This document shows positions 26,237-35,074 of a stretch of DNA of 64,000 nucleotides, in pieces (positions within the stretch are counted from its first letter, which is position 1; each line of letters opens with the position of its first letter). This stretch comes from Oligoflexales bacterium. GTDB taxonomy: Bacteria > Bdellovibrionota_B > Oligoflexia > Oligoflexales > RGVZ01. The translations under genes were made by a program, and so were the position numbers. A model generated the notes under the pieces. The model was not told where the DNA came from. It worked only from the letters and a program-made list of their open reading frames with translations, and searched no databases. Location: the NCBI GenBank assembly GCA_947494335.1, contig CANLUT010000001.1:372001-436000 (forward strand), in the 5' to 3' direction.

Positions 26237-27142
26237 ATGCCTAAATTTGGCGTAGCTAAGATGACGATGTTTGCGCTCGCAACGCTGACCATGGTGGGCT
26301 GTGGTCGTGGAGTTAGCTCTTCGTCCGTAAAATTTAGACCCTATGATCCAGAATCTCATAACGTTTTTTTGGTCATTGGTGCGCCAAATGGATTGTCTGG
26401 TGTGGCGACTGACATCCGTGAGATGACGAAAGTTCTTAATGACACATCAAATGGTTTTAACTGGAATGTCATTAGTAACGGGAACGCTCCCAAAGACTAC
26501 ATTCTTCGGGAACTGACTGCTAACGCTGCCGCTGTGGGAGAGTTTGGAACGCTAGGACTTTATGTGAGTGGTCATGGCAGTAACGACGGAAAATTTATGA
26601 CAGCAAATGGCATGATGAGTTATTCAGAGGTGGCCAGGGCGATTGCGGCTGGTCGTGCTCAACCACTCAAGCGTCTGATGGCATTTAACGACTCCTGTTA
26701 CTCCGGGCACTGGGTTGATGGTAACGGTTCTCTTCCGGATGATATGAAGAACCTGAATGAGCCCGCAGAGTTTTTTGCTGACCACTCACCAGAGGAGGCC
26801 CAAGCTCTTGCAGATGCTCAGGCTCAGCTTATGGCAGACCAATTGACGGGCAGTAGTGATAAGGGCCGCGCTGACAGCATAGAGCAGTTTTTGACGTTTG
26901 CAGCCTCAAAAAAGACACAAACAAGTCTCGATTACGGCCGTGAAAAGGGCGGAGCTTTTACTTGGTCTTTGCGTAAGGTGTTTTCGTCATTGAAGGCTCA
27001 GAGGCCAGAGGCAACAATGGGTGATTTGGCAACTCAGACTGTGGACGCTACTTGGCAGGACACACGCCATCACAAGCCAGTTTACAAGGCGGTTCCTACG
27101 AGTCTCTTGGAGGAAAAGATCTTTGAGTTTGCCAATAATTAA
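26237..27142 (+). CDS. caspase-like (clan CD) lipoprotein
   Basis: A 301-residue lipoprotein (lipobox TMVGC, Cys22) with a caspase/legumain-type fold. The catalytic His is H113 in LGLYVSGHGSNDG and the catalytic Cys is C154 in MAFNDSCYSGHWV, each after a hydrophobic strand as clan CD requires. The protein would be a periplasmic or surface cysteine peptidase; specificity is unknown. An Ala/Asp/Gln-rich insert follows (about 180-210). The ATG has AAGGAG 8 nt upstream. It ends in a strong terminator shared with the convergent folA. Confidence 0.8.
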   Translation: MPKFGVAKMTMFALATLTMVGCGRGVSSSSVKFRPYDPESHNVFLVIGAPNGLSGVATDIREMTKVLNDTSNGFNWNVISNGNAPKDYILRELTANAAAVGEFGTLGLYVSGHGSNDGKFMTANGMMSYSEVARAIAAGRAQPLKRLMAFNDSCYSGHWVDGNGSLPDDMKNLNEPAEFFADHSPEEAQALADAQAQLMADQLTGSSDKGRADSIEQFLTFAASKKTQTSLDYGREKGGAFTWSLRKVFSSLKAQRPEATMGDLATQTVDATWQDTRHHKPVYKAVPTSLLEEKIFEFANN

Positions 27143-27168
27143 TAACTTCAGATCAGCAGTTTGAATGA

Positions 27169-27195
27169 AAACGCCGCAAACATCTTGCGGCGTTT
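27169..27195. terminator. bidirectional terminator between convergent genes
   Basis: AAACGCCGCAA (27169-27179) and TTGCGGCGTTT (27185-27195) form an 11-bp stem with a 5-nt loop, followed on the plus strand by CTATTTTT. It abuts the folA stop codon directly. Confidence 0.85.
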
Positions 27196-27702
27196 CTATT
27201 TTTGGATTCTATCCCATACTGTGAAGGAAAAGGGTGTCGCGGCATCTCGATGAGGCTCGACGCTGATCTGCTTAAATGCTGATTTTGGTAGCTCGGGGTA
27301 TGTAGTATCGCCTTCGATTGACTGGTGAATCTGCGTCAAATAAACACGGTCAGTAAGCGATAAACTCTGCCGGTAAAGCTCGCCACCTCCAACAATAAAA
27401 CACTCTGATCCCCACTCGTTCTGATGCTGTTCGCAATACTCAATCGCCTCGTCGAGCGTAGCTCTAACAAGGACTCCCTCTGGCACGCCGAATTTTGGAT
27501 TTCTTGTGATGACAATCGAGAGTCTTCCAGGCAGGGCGCGGCCGATTGACTCCCAGGTCTTGCGACCCATGATCATGGCATGTCCCATAGTTGTGGCTTT
27601 AAAAAACTTAAAGTCTTCCGGAATATGCCAGGGCATCCCGCCGGCACGACCGATCACTCGGTTTTCGGCCATGGCAACAATGTGACTGATCTTCATTGTC
27701 AT
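27196..27702 (-). CDS. folA: dihydrofolate reductase
   Basis: Reduces dihydrofolate to tetrahydrofolate with NADPH in the cytoplasm. Signatures seen: ISHIVAMAENRVIG at the start, the substrate-site segment GGMPWHIPEDFKFFK, the NADPH segment MIMGRKTWESIG, FIVGGGELYRQSL, and the C-terminal TFSFTVW-like strand (TPFSFTVWDR). The 168 residues match the family. It follows thyA by 2 nt in the same operon, the standard pairing that regenerates the folate consumed by thymidylate synthase. Confidence 0.96.
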   Translation of the reverse strand: MTMKISHIVAMAENRVIGRAGGMPWHIPEDFKFFKATTMGHAMIMGRKTWESIGRALPGRLSIVITRNPKFGVPEGVLVRATLDEAIEYCEQHQNEWGSECFIVGGGELYRQSLSLTDRVYLTQIHQSIEGDTTYPELPKSAFKQISVEPHRDAATPFSFTVWDRIQK

Positions 27703-27704
27703 AA

Positions 27705-28499
27705 TTAGATCGCAACCGGTGCTTTAATTGCAGGATGTGGGTCGTAGCCAATCAACTCAAAATCTTCGTATTTGAATCCAAATAAATCCTTAATCTCAGG
27801 ATTAATTTTCATTAGTGGCTTGGACCGTGGCTCGCGTTTAAGTTGGGTCATGGCCTGTTCCATATGATTCAAGTAGAGGTGAGCATCACCCAATGTGTGT
27901 ACAAACTCTCCGACTTCCAATCCTGTCACCTGTGCCATCATCATGGTGAGCAGTGCATAACTAGCGATATTGAAGGGAACGCCGAGGAAGACATCTGCAC
28001 TGCGCTGGTAAAGCTGGCATGAGAGTTTTCCTTGGGCCACGTAAAACTGAAAAAACGCATGACAGGGGGGAAGAGCCATCTGTTCGATTTCTCCAGGATT
28101 ATAGGCTACGACAATGTGCCTACGAGAATCTGGATTAGACTTAATCTGCCCAAGCACTTGCGATATCTGATCGAGAGTTGTTCCATCAGCTCGTCGCCAG
28201 GATCTCCATTGGGCTCCGTATACGCGTCCAAGATCTCCATGGTCGTCCGCCCATTCGTCCCAAATGGAAACACCGTTATCTTTGAGGTACTTCGTGTTGG
28301 TATCTCCTGCAAGAAACCATAAGAGCTCGTGGACAATTGATTTCAGGTGGCATTTCTTGGTTGTGACAAGGGGGAAGCCCTCCGAGAGATCAAAACGCAT
28401 CTGGTGTCCAAAAACGCTTCTGGTTCCGGTTCCGGTGCGGTCAGATTTTTCAACGCCTTCTTCTAAGACGCGGCTGAGAAGGTTCAAGTATTGGCGCAT
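27705..28499 (-). CDS. thyA: thymidylate synthase
   Basis: Methylates dUMP to dTMP using methylene-tetrahydrofolate. The catalytic Cys lies in [13 protein letters not shown]. The phosphate-binding Arg region and the family motifs [43 protein letters not shown] and GDAHLYLNH are all present. The 264 residues match E. coli ThyA. The ATG has GGAGG about 6 nt upstream. It is the first gene of the thyA-folA operon. Confidence 0.97.
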   Translation of the reverse strand: MRQYLNLLSRVLEEGVEKSDRTGTGTRSVFGHQMRFDLSEGFPLVTTKKCHLKSIVHELLWFLAGDTNTKYLKDNGVSIWDEWADDHGDLGRVYGAQWRSWRRADGTTLDQISQVLGQIKSNPDSRRHIVVAYNPGEIEQMALPPCHAFFQFYVAQGKLSCQLYQRSADVFLGVPFNIASYALLTMMMAQVTGLEVGEFVHTLGDAHLYLNHMEQAMTQLKREPRSKPLMKINPEIKDLFGFKYEDFELIGYDPHPAIKAPVAI

Positions 28500-28637
28500 G
28501 GGCGGCCTCCTTGTCGCTTGAAGTATGGCCTCATCTTAGCCGCATCAATCGAAGAAGATCTACAAAATTTAGCCAGACTGAATCCTTGTGGGACAAGGCT
28601 GCAGCTGGCTTCAAAGAGATAGCATAATAGGCTGTTT

Positions 28638-29129
28638 TCAATGGACTATTACTGCCATTGATTGGTCGGCTCGCCGACCATGACGTCGCCGTTTAAGGAT
28701 GTCGCGACGTGCTGCCTCATATTTGAGGATATCTTCGGCATCAATGGTTTTAGGCTCATGCAGGAGATCGTCCCACGAGCGATCAAGGTAGCCGTCCGAC
28801 ATCGCCCCTGCGGCGGCCCTGATTCCAGTGTGGCCTTTGTGGTCTCGAAGGCGTTCTTTGTGTTTGCGCAGCTGGGATTCAATGCGCTCTGCAACCTCGT
28901 CGATTTCGGCATACATGTCAGGACCGCTGTGACTGACCTCAATTTTAAAACCGTCATTGGTTAACATGGAAAAATGAATTTTTTGCATGCCACGATATGA
29001 GGAGAATGTGATTTGCGGATTAATACAATGGCCTGAGAAAGTTTTAATGCGTGATTCGATTTTGTCGATGGCCATCGTCATAAGCGAGTCTGATGGATCC
29101 ATTTTCTTGAATGCAAACTGAAAAAACAT
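28638..29129 (-). CDS. ribosome hibernation promoting factor-like protein (S30AE)
   Basis: A cytoplasmic S30AE/HPF-family protein that would bind the 30S subunit and inhibit translation in stationary phase. The domain runs over about residues 1-100 (SLMTMAIDKIESRIKTFSGHCINPQITF...IEVSHSGPDMYAEIDEVAERIESQLRKHKERL). The last 60 residues are a charged tail ending in an Arg/His-rich run, unlike the C-terminal dimerisation domain of long HPF. The ATG at 29129 is selected because AAGGGGG lies 6 nt upstream; an upstream extension in frame lacks support. It lies 147 bp downstream of the Hpt gene, and hpf genes often sit with sigma-54-related genes. Confidence 0.8.
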   Translation of the reverse strand: MFFQFAFKKMDPSDSLMTMAIDKIESRIKTFSGHCINPQITFSSYRGMQKIHFSMLTNDGFKIEVSHSGPDMYAEIDEVAERIESQLRKHKERLRDHKGHTGIRAAAGAMSDGYLDRSWDDLLHEPKTIDAEDILKYEAARRDILKRRRHGRRADQSMAVIVH

Positions 29130-29276
29130 GACAAACCCCCTTCGATAGTTCGTTGCAAAGCGACGCCCAACGATGGGGACTATCATATTTGGGAGAAAAC
29201 AGAGATTGGGTAGATTTCGTATCCCCAAAGTCTTGAGCTAACGGCTGATTAGCGATGAATGAAAATATCCGAAAGA

Positions 29277-29639
29277 TTATTCACAGCACCCCTGGGTGCT
29301 TGCAGAGCGATCGTTTTGTAGAAATTCTGCAATAGATTTGATCTCTATAATTAGTTTGGCCAATAGCTCTGGGAGTTCGCCAGGGTGTGAATGACGACAT
29401 GCACTTTCGATGGCGTCACAGAGCTGTGCACATTGGGTTCCGCCCAACATCGCGCATGATCCTTTGATGGCATGGGCGATTCTCAGTATGGACTCAAGAT
29501 CTTGTGCGGCAATGGATTTCTGTAAATCTTCCAAGCGTATTGAAGAGTGGTTAACAAACGCTTGGATTACGCTCTCCAGTTGGCCGTTTGCGGCTAACAT
29601 GTTTTTTAGCTTTTGATACTCATTGCGATTGATTGGCAT
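29277..29639 (-). CDS. Hpt phosphotransfer protein
   Basis: A free-standing histidine phosphotransfer protein of 120 residues that would shuttle phosphate between receivers or from a kinase to a receiver. The phospho-His lies in RIAHAIKGSCAMLGG, near residue 56. The remainder is all-helical, as the four-helix Hpt bundle requires. The gene lies 10 nt downstream of an NtrC-like response regulator, so the two should be co-expressed. No kinase that would use it is found in this cluster. Confidence 0.9.
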   Translation of the reverse strand: MPINRNEYQKLKNMLAANGQLESVIQAFVNHSSIRLEDLQKSIAAQDLESILRIAHAIKGSCAMLGGTQCAQLCDAIESACRHSHPGELPELLAKLIIEIKSIAEFLQNDRSASTQGCCE

Positions 29640-29649
29640 GATATTTCTC

Positions 29650-31017
29650 TCAATCTTTCTTTAAGCTTATATTTAGTCGCTTCGCCATGCGGTAAATATT
29701 GGCGCGATAAATGCCAGAAAGCCTTGCAGCCTCTGACATATTGCCATTGGCTGCAGCTAGCAGATCAGTCAGGAATGTGCGCTCAAAGGCGTCGATGCTT
29801 GTCTTGTAGTTGAATCCGCTCCTCTGAGGGCCTGACCTTTCATGAGTTTGGGGCAAATTAATCACCTGGGTTGGTGGCAGCATCAGATTTATGGAAAGAC
29901 GATCGCTTGTGCCTAAGACTGTCGCGCGTTCGACAGCGTTTTGCAACTCGCGGACGTTTCCTGGCCAAGGGTAAGATGCAAGAATCGACATTTCTGATTC
30001 AAGCGGCATTCGTAAATGTTTGCCACATTTGCGGTTATAGATACCAAGAAAATGTTCGACAAGAATAGGAATGTCAGCGCTGCGCTCGCTTAAGTCTGGA
30101 GCCTTAAGGGTTATAACTGCGATGCGATAATAAAGATCTTCACGAAATTTGCCGTCTGCCATCATCTGGATGAGATTGCGATTCGTGGCGCAAACGATGC
30201 GAGCACGCATTTTAACTGGCTGAGTTCCTCCAAGAGGTGTGAATTCGCACTCTTGAATCACTCGCAGCAACTTGGACTGCAACGGCAGCGGCATTTCGCC
30301 TATTTCATCCAAGAAGATGGTTCCGCCAGCTGCAGCGTCCAAAACTCCCTGGCGATCCTGCTTGGCGTCGGTAAACGCACCGCGCTTGACACCAAATAAC
30401 TCGCTCTCTAGAAGTTGATCAGGGATAGCACTGCAGTTGATGGCTACAAATGGTCCATTGCAGCCTGATGATTTGTGGATCGCATGTGCGATCAGCTCTT
30501 TGCCAGCGCCCGAGCTACCGCTGATCAAAACCGTGCTTGCGGTAGGCCCGACCTGCATGATGAGTTGTCCCAGGCTTTTCATCGCCCTGCTTGTTCCTTT
30601 TATTCCGCATTCCTCAAGAAATGTCTCGACGCGACCAATCGACTTTTGTGCTTGAAATAAAGCTTGGATTTTCGGAAGGAGTGAATCAATTGGATCAGAC
30701 TTCACAAAGAAGCCAGATGCTCCATTGTGGACAGCTGCTACAGCGGACTCAATTCCACCAAACGCAGTCATAACGACGATCTTGGCGTCACTGTGTTTTG
30801 CCAGGTCTTTGATGTAATCGATCGAGTTTATATTTCCGAGATTCATATCCAAAAGAATCAAATCGATCGAACGATTTTCGAAAAAGTCCTGCGATGGCAA
30901 ACCAGGGAGCGGCACAGCATCAAAGCCGATACTCTTAAGAGCCGTCGAATAAATAAGGCGCGCCTCCTCAGAATCGTCGATGACAAGAGCCAATTTCCGG
31001 TTCGTAATCATATGCAT
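29650..31017 (-). CDS. NtrC-family sigma-54-dependent response regulator
   Basis: A transcription activator of 455 residues. Receiver domain (about 8-120) with DD at 14-15 and phospho-acceptor D57. AAA+ domain (about 140-360) with Walker A GSSGAGKE (167-174), GAFTDA loop (213-218; Asp in place of the second Gly of GAFTGA), Walker [10 protein letters not shown] and the sensor segment [12 protein letters not shown]-terminal Fis-type helix-turn-helix ([25 protein letters not shown]). GAFTDA variants occur in natural activators, so sigma-54 contact is not excluded. It leads an operon with the Hpt gene. Confidence 0.95.
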   Translation of the reverse strand: MHMITNRKLALVIDDSEEARLIYSTALKSIGFDAVPLPGLPSQDFFENRSIDLILLDMNLGNINSIDYIKDLAKHSDAKIVVMTAFGGIESAVAAVHNGASGFFVKSDPIDSLLPKIQALFQAQKSIGRVETFLEECGIKGTSRAMKSLGQLIMQVGPTASTVLISGSSGAGKELIAHAIHKSSGCNGPFVAINCSAIPDQLLESELFGVKRGAFTDAKQDRQGVLDAAAGGTIFLDEIGEMPLPLQSKLLRVIQECEFTPLGGTQPVKMRARIVCATNRNLIQMMADGKFREDLYYRIAVITLKAPDLSERSADIPILVEHFLGIYNRKCGKHLRMPLESEMSILASYPWPGNVRELQNAVERATVLGTSDRLSINLMLPPTQVINLPQTHERSGPQRSGFNYKTSIDAFERTFLTDLLAAANGNMSEAARLSGIYRANIYRMAKRLNISLKKD

Positions 31018-31329
31018 GCGTGGCTTTCCTTCTGCGTTTGCGGTGCTGTATCAGATTGATACAAGTTCGCTTTCGATGTTTCATTGGCGCGCTTTTATCT
31101 GTTGTGTCGATTCCGGTCAAGAGAGGGAAATCCACTATATATCCCAAAAAAACCTGTCGCAAAAAATCGATACAGTGTTTCATTTTGAAACGAAGATTTT
31201 CTCCGAATCTCGCCCTGAATTTTCTTGGCTAGGCGTCCAGTCGCCCGTCTGTCCATCCGCGAAACTTGGCATAAACGTTGCTCCATATATGTCAGAATCA
31301 GTGCGGAAGAAGCGGGAAAGGGGCGCAAC
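31018..31329. other. 312-bp divergent intergenic region
   Basis: This region separates the NtrC-like gene from the small membrane protein and receiver genes. I see no convincing coding region, RNA gene or strong inverted repeat. It must hold two divergent promoters, but no clear TGGCAC-N5-TTGC sigma-54 site was found by eye. Confidence 0.4.
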
Positions 31330-31446
31330 GTGACGTTATTAGTCGGTATTTTTCTGGCTTTAAGTGAGCTTCTCGTTTTTGTTAGTCGCTTTTGGGTCCT
31401 GGGAGTTGTGATTGCATTACAAAAACTTTTGGATGGAATTTCCTAA
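31330..31446 (+). CDS. small single-pass membrane protein
   Basis: A 38-residue open frame starting at GTG with AAGGGG 7 nt upstream. It is almost wholly hydrophobic (VTLLVGIFLALSELLVFV) and ends VVIALQKLLDGIS. Its TAA overlaps the ATG of the next receiver gene (TAATG), the arrangement of translationally coupled genes. It has no recognised family. If real it would be an inner-membrane micropeptide, perhaps anchoring or tuning the receiver protein. Support comes from the ribosome-binding site, hydrophobicity and overlap only. Confidence 0.5.
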   Translation: MTLLVGIFLALSELLVFVSRFWVLGVVIALQKLLDGIS

Positions 31447-31922
31447 TGGAGCATCCGTCAAATGATAATGAGCCGGCACTGCATGAGTCGCCTTGGGTGT
31501 CGAATCGTGCGACCAAGATGGGTGATGGCATCAGCGCTGCCGAACTACCGAAGATTTTGCTCATCGATGATGATCCCGTATTTAGATCAGTCTTAGTAAA
31601 GCTCGGTCCACTTCTTGGTCTAGAAGTGGATGCAATCGAGACTCTGCTGGAGTTGGATCCCTTCTCGAGGATTAATCGGTACGACGGAGCTATCGTTGAT
31701 TTGTATTTGGGGCAACAGGATGGACTCGATCTTGTGTCCCATTTAAGATCATTTTTTGGATCCATACCGACGGTTCTTGTTAGTGCGGATGCAGGCGCTC
31801 TCCGGCGTTCTCAAGATCAGGAACACCAGGGCGTCCGTGACTTTGCTTCGAAAAGCATGGGTGCTGTAAAAATCCTGGAGATGATGAAGCGTCTCGTGGG
31901 TCATAAAATTTCCGCTGGATGA
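31446..31922 (+). CDS. stand-alone receiver-domain protein
   Basis: A response-regulator receiver (CheY-like) protein of 158 residues with a 35-residue N-terminal tail. The acidic triad is DDD (41-43), the phospho-acceptor D85 lies in GAIVDLYLG, and the conserved Ser and Lys are in VLVSADAG and DFASKSM. There is no output domain, so it may signal by protein contact or take part in a phosphorelay with the nearby Hpt protein. The ATG overlaps the stop of the small membrane gene. Its 3' end overlaps the convergent gene by 22 bp. Confidence 0.88.
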   Translation: MEHPSNDNEPALHESPWVSNRATKMGDGISAAELPKILLIDDDPVFRSVLVKLGPLLGLEVDAIETLLELDPFSRINRYDGAIVDLYLGQQDGLDLVSHLRSFFGSIPTVLVSADAGALRRSQDQEHQGVRDFASKSMGAVKILEMMKRLVGHKISAG

Positions 31923-32845
31923 TTGAGCACACTATTCTCGATTGTGGTCATGAGAGTTCTTTTAGCATTCTGATTTGACTCGACAAGTACGCTAGTCATG
32001 AGGGCCGCTTGCATAAAGATTCGCTTTTCGAAGTCTCTGAAAGTGTGAGTTGGCTCCGCTAGGGCGCACATGATTTGGGTGTCATGTCCTGGTCTTGAAA
32101 TTCTTGTGACCAGGGCTGTTGTTGGCGAAAAAATATGTGTAGATTTGAAACCGGAGGTTTTACTTTGGCCAACTATTTTTATCTGTAAAAATTGAGACAA
32201 CGGAGCAGTTTCAAACTCAAGATCTGGTAGGCGCTTCCACAGAAGTTCAAGTCGATCGGACTTCGCGCCTGAGTGGGAGACGATTGATTTTATGGTTTGC
32301 GGCGTCCCAATGGTCAGCACGGCGCTTAGTGCATTGAGTGCGGTGGCTGTAATACTCATAATGCCAGCCATTTGAGCTTCTTTCTCGCTTGTGCGTTCAT
32401 ACAATCCCTGGATCGCTCTTTGTGCCCACTGCTCTTTTTTTTGCTCTTGCTCGAGCACTTGTAGATCGAGTTGGGTGCGACAATAGTTGATTGCCTGAGC
32501 AAGCTCGCAGATGCTCGGATCTGACGAGATCATTGTCAGTGGACGGGTATCATCGAAAAATGAAAACTTATTGATTGTTTTTGGATCACCAAGAACTATG
32601 ACCTTAAGTAAGCTTTGACGCCTGATGGAGAGGATTTTTTCTGGCAGTAGTCCGGCCATTGATTTGGCAGCGTCTATGACCAATATAGCGGGCCGTTCTG
32701 AGAAAAATTGCTCAGGATTTAGTTCGAGTTCGGATGGCGTTATGGATGTTGCTGCTTGATCTAGGTGCACCAGCTTTTCAAGCAGTCGATTTTTTACTGT
32801 ATTATTCTCGGTGGCCAAGATGACTGGCGGGTACTTTGCGTTCAT
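31901..32845 (-). CDS. degenerate receiver-like protein with coiled coil
   Basis: A 314-residue cytoplasmic protein. The first about 120 residues have the strand pattern of a receiver (PPVILATENN, AILVIDAAKSM, KVIVLGDPKT), but the N-terminal acidic pair is replaced by E/N, so phosphorylation is doubtful. A Gln/Glu/Lys-rich helix follows (about 125-160). The C-terminal 150 residues have no recognised fold, though they have alternating strands such as FLQIKIVGQSK and TALVTRISRPG, suggesting a sensor-like or GAF-like domain. It lies in the phosphorelay cluster and converges on the receiver gene with a 22-bp overlap. Confidence 0.7.
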   Translation of the reverse strand: MNAKYPPVILATENNTVKNRLLEKLVHLDQAATSITPSELELNPEQFFSERPAILVIDAAKSMAGLLPEKILSIRRQSLLKVIVLGDPKTINKFSFFDDTRPLTMISSDPSICELAQAINYCRTQLDLQVLEQEQKKEQWAQRAIQGLYERTSEKEAQMAGIMSITATALNALSAVLTIGTPQTIKSIVSHSGAKSDRLELLWKRLPDLEFETAPLSQFLQIKIVGQSKTSGFKSTHIFSPTTALVTRISRPGHDTQIMCALAEPTHTFRDFEKRIFMQAALMTSVLVESNQNAKRTLMTTIENSVLNHPAEIL

Positions 32846-32984
32846 AACATCCTCATCGGTGCAGACTTAACTTCTTTGAGGTATGCAATCGCTGTTCCAT
32901 CGACTGACCATCCAATGATCGGGCAATTGTTCACGGAGGCCGGGTGGACTATAATATGATTGAGTTATCATCGTCGGGGTGCCA

Positions 32985-34115
32985 ATGTTTTTGGTGCGAT
33001 CTAAATGCTTTGTCATCGTCGGGGTTCTTGGCCTTAGCGATTGCCATTCTGCGCTTTCCCAGGATGCGGGCGGCATTTTAGCTGAAGGCTCGTCCGACAT
33101 TGATACTCTGATTTGGCCGCCTCCACCTCCCGTCATGGAGTCGTTGGCCGAGCGTCACGATCCTTTTTTTGCATCGCGACCGTCGATGGCGCTTTTTCCG
33201 ACGTGGATATTTCCCTTAGGAGTTGCTTCAACGCCGGGCTCGCTAATCCCTGAGTCACGGTCTTTGATTTCAGGGACGGCGGGATCAGGTAAGGGGTCGA
33301 CTCGTTCTCCCGCGCTTTTTGCGCCGCTGGACACGGTTTCGGAAGAGGGTGCTCTGACCTTTCAGCATGGGCAGGCTTCGTCACAAGGTTTGTTTTTTTT
33401 GAGTGCTGCTTTGGAAATTCAACGCACAAGCCTCAAAAAAAGAGGCAAAAGTCAGACGTTTAGTACGGTCGTAACTGAAATGAGCGATGTGCCTTCGGGC
33501 TTGATTACTGTGGCGACCAGGCCAAGGCCTGGTCTTTGGATTGGCGGTGGTTATCAATCGCGACGTTATCTCTCGAGAACAATCAATGAAGTCATGGTTT
33601 CCGCTCAGAAAGGCTCCACTGAGACCAAAGAGCAACGCGATGCAAATCAGAAATTTTTCGGTATTGAGTATCAGGGACGTTGGGCTCACGCGGCTGCGGA
33701 GGTTAGCATTGATGGAGATGATCGGCGCCCAGCCATAACCTATTCGGTCCCCGTACGTTTTGCTCTGGGTGATCAATTTTGGCTTGGTATTGGGCTTGGA
33801 CGTTCGGAGGCGGATGATCAGCTCAATAGTGAGACCGTTAAAACGAGTGACTACGAGGTTAGCGCAGGTAGGCAAGGGCGTCATTGGGCATTTGAGCTAG
33901 GGGGTGGACGTCAGGCCAGCCTATTTCGATCGACTTCTGGGACTGGTAATGCCAAGGCTTCGCGTCTTTTTGTTCAAATCGGCTGGGGCTCGATGCTGGG
34001 GTGGCGGCTTTTGGTGCGTTTAGATACCAAGTCTTATGATTCTAAAAATAGTAATTTTATTGTAGACAAGGGCCAGGTTTCTTCGGGCACTGTAGGTTTG
34101 ACCTATGTTCGCTAA
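32985..34115 (+). CDS. exported hypothetical protein, possible outer-membrane beta-barrel
   Basis: A 376-residue protein with a signal-like N-terminus (FLVRSKCFVIVGVLGLSDCHSA). Pro- and Ser-rich low-complexity segments follow (WPPPPPVMESL and about residues 85-110). The C-terminal 220 residues have alternating strand patterns (LWIGGGYQSRRYLSR, FGIEYQGRWAHAAAEV, WLGIGLGRSE, FELGGGRQASLF) ending VGLTYVR, as in an outer-membrane barrel. The family is not recognised. The ATG at 32985 has GGGG about 5 nt upstream; a GTG two codons earlier is possible. Confidence 0.65.
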   Translation: MFLVRSKCFVIVGVLGLSDCHSALSQDAGGILAEGSSDIDTLIWPPPPPVMESLAERHDPFFASRPSMALFPTWIFPLGVASTPGSLIPESRSLISGTAGSGKGSTRSPALFAPLDTVSEEGALTFQHGQASSQGLFFLSAALEIQRTSLKKRGKSQTFSTVVTEMSDVPSGLITVATRPRPGLWIGGGYQSRRYLSRTINEVMVSAQKGSTETKEQRDANQKFFGIEYQGRWAHAAAEVSIDGDDRRPAITYSVPVRFALGDQFWLGIGLGRSEADDQLNSETVKTSDYEVSAGRQGRHWAFELGGGRQASLFRSTSGTGNAKASRLFVQIGWGSMLGWRLLVRLDTKSYDSKNSNFIVDKGQVSSGTVGLTYVR

Positions 34116-34190
34116 GTCAATGGTGCGCAGGGGTTTGTCAAGCCGACGTACCTACTATAAAATATAGAAAACCCATTCCAAGGAGTGTCC

Positions 34191-35024
34191 ATGACGATTG
34201 AAGCCCTACGTCAAGAGATCTCGGAGCTGCGTCTTGAAGTAACGCGACATCCTTTATTCTTTCGGAAATGGTCATTGCGGGATTTGCAAATAGTCATGGA
34301 ACATCATGTCATTGCAGTCTGGGACTTTATGGCGCTCGCAAAAACACTCCAGCGCGGACTGACAAGTATGGACTCGCCTTGGCTACCACCAGAGGATCCA
34401 GCGGCAGCTAGGCTTATAAATGAAATCATTGTTGCCGAGGAGAGTGATCACATCGACTCTCTGAACTTTCTCGGCAGCCATTTTGAGCTATACATAGCGG
34501 GTATGGAAGAGGTGGGAGCCGACGTCACGGCAATTGAACGGTTTATGGCGGGGCTTGCAACAGGAACGCCTTTCTTAATTGCTTTGGAGTCTAGCCGTAT
34601 TCCGCCTGCGGCACAAAAGTTCACTCGTCATACCATGACGATGAGTCAGCGCTCATTACATGAGGTGGCTGCAAGTTTCCTGTTTGGTCGAGAAGACGTC
34701 ATCCCCGAGATGTTTCAACGTGTGCTCCCACTTCTGCCTGAAATCGGTTGTGCTCATTTTCGCGCCTATCTCGAGCGCCATATTCAGATCGATCATGAAA
34801 ATCATGCGCCTATGGCGGTTAGGTTGTTGGAAAATCTGTGTGGTCGAGGACTAAACCAAAAGCGATGGCGTGAGGCAGCCGATGCCGCAGCGGCGTCCCT
34901 GGCAGCTCGGCGTCGTCTTTGGGATGATGTTCTCGCGGCGCTGGATGCATCAGCTGGGTCTGGGGCTGATGTCCCTGCACATGGCTTAGTATCGGAACTT
35001 GAGCCGTCGATGTTCCGCTTTTAA
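34191..35024 (+). CDS. DUF3050 family heme-oxygenase-like protein
   Basis: A 277-residue all-helical protein matching DUF3050, a heme-oxygenase-like fold that includes diiron oxidases. Conserved candidate metal ligands are seen in IVMEHHVIAVWDFM, IIVAEESDHID and HEVAASFLFGREDVIP, plus HIQIDHENHAP near the C-terminus, giving the His/Glu/Asp clusters expected of a diiron site. The reaction is not known for this member. The ATG at 34191 follows AGGAG by 5 nt. The last about 30 residues are an Ala/Gly-rich tail. Confidence 0.85.
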   Translation: MTIEALRQEISELRLEVTRHPLFFRKWSLRDLQIVMEHHVIAVWDFMALAKTLQRGLTSMDSPWLPPEDPAAARLINEIIVAEESDHIDSLNFLGSHFELYIAGMEEVGADVTAIERFMAGLATGTPFLIALESSRIPPAAQKFTRHTMTMSQRSLHEVAASFLFGREDVIPEMFQRVLPLLPEIGCAHFRAYLERHIQIDHENHAPMAVRLLENLCGRGLNQKRWREAADAAAASLAARRRLWDDVLAALDASAGSGADVPAHGLVSELEPSMFRF

Positions 35025-35074
35025 ACCTTTAGCGTTTATGTTAGTTGACGCCTCCCAGGTGGCGGGAGGTGTGT

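Noticed and set aside
29650-31017. Loss of sigma-54 contact from GAFTDA in the NtrC-like regulator
   Set aside because: This variant occurs in natural activators, so it is not evidence of loss of function.
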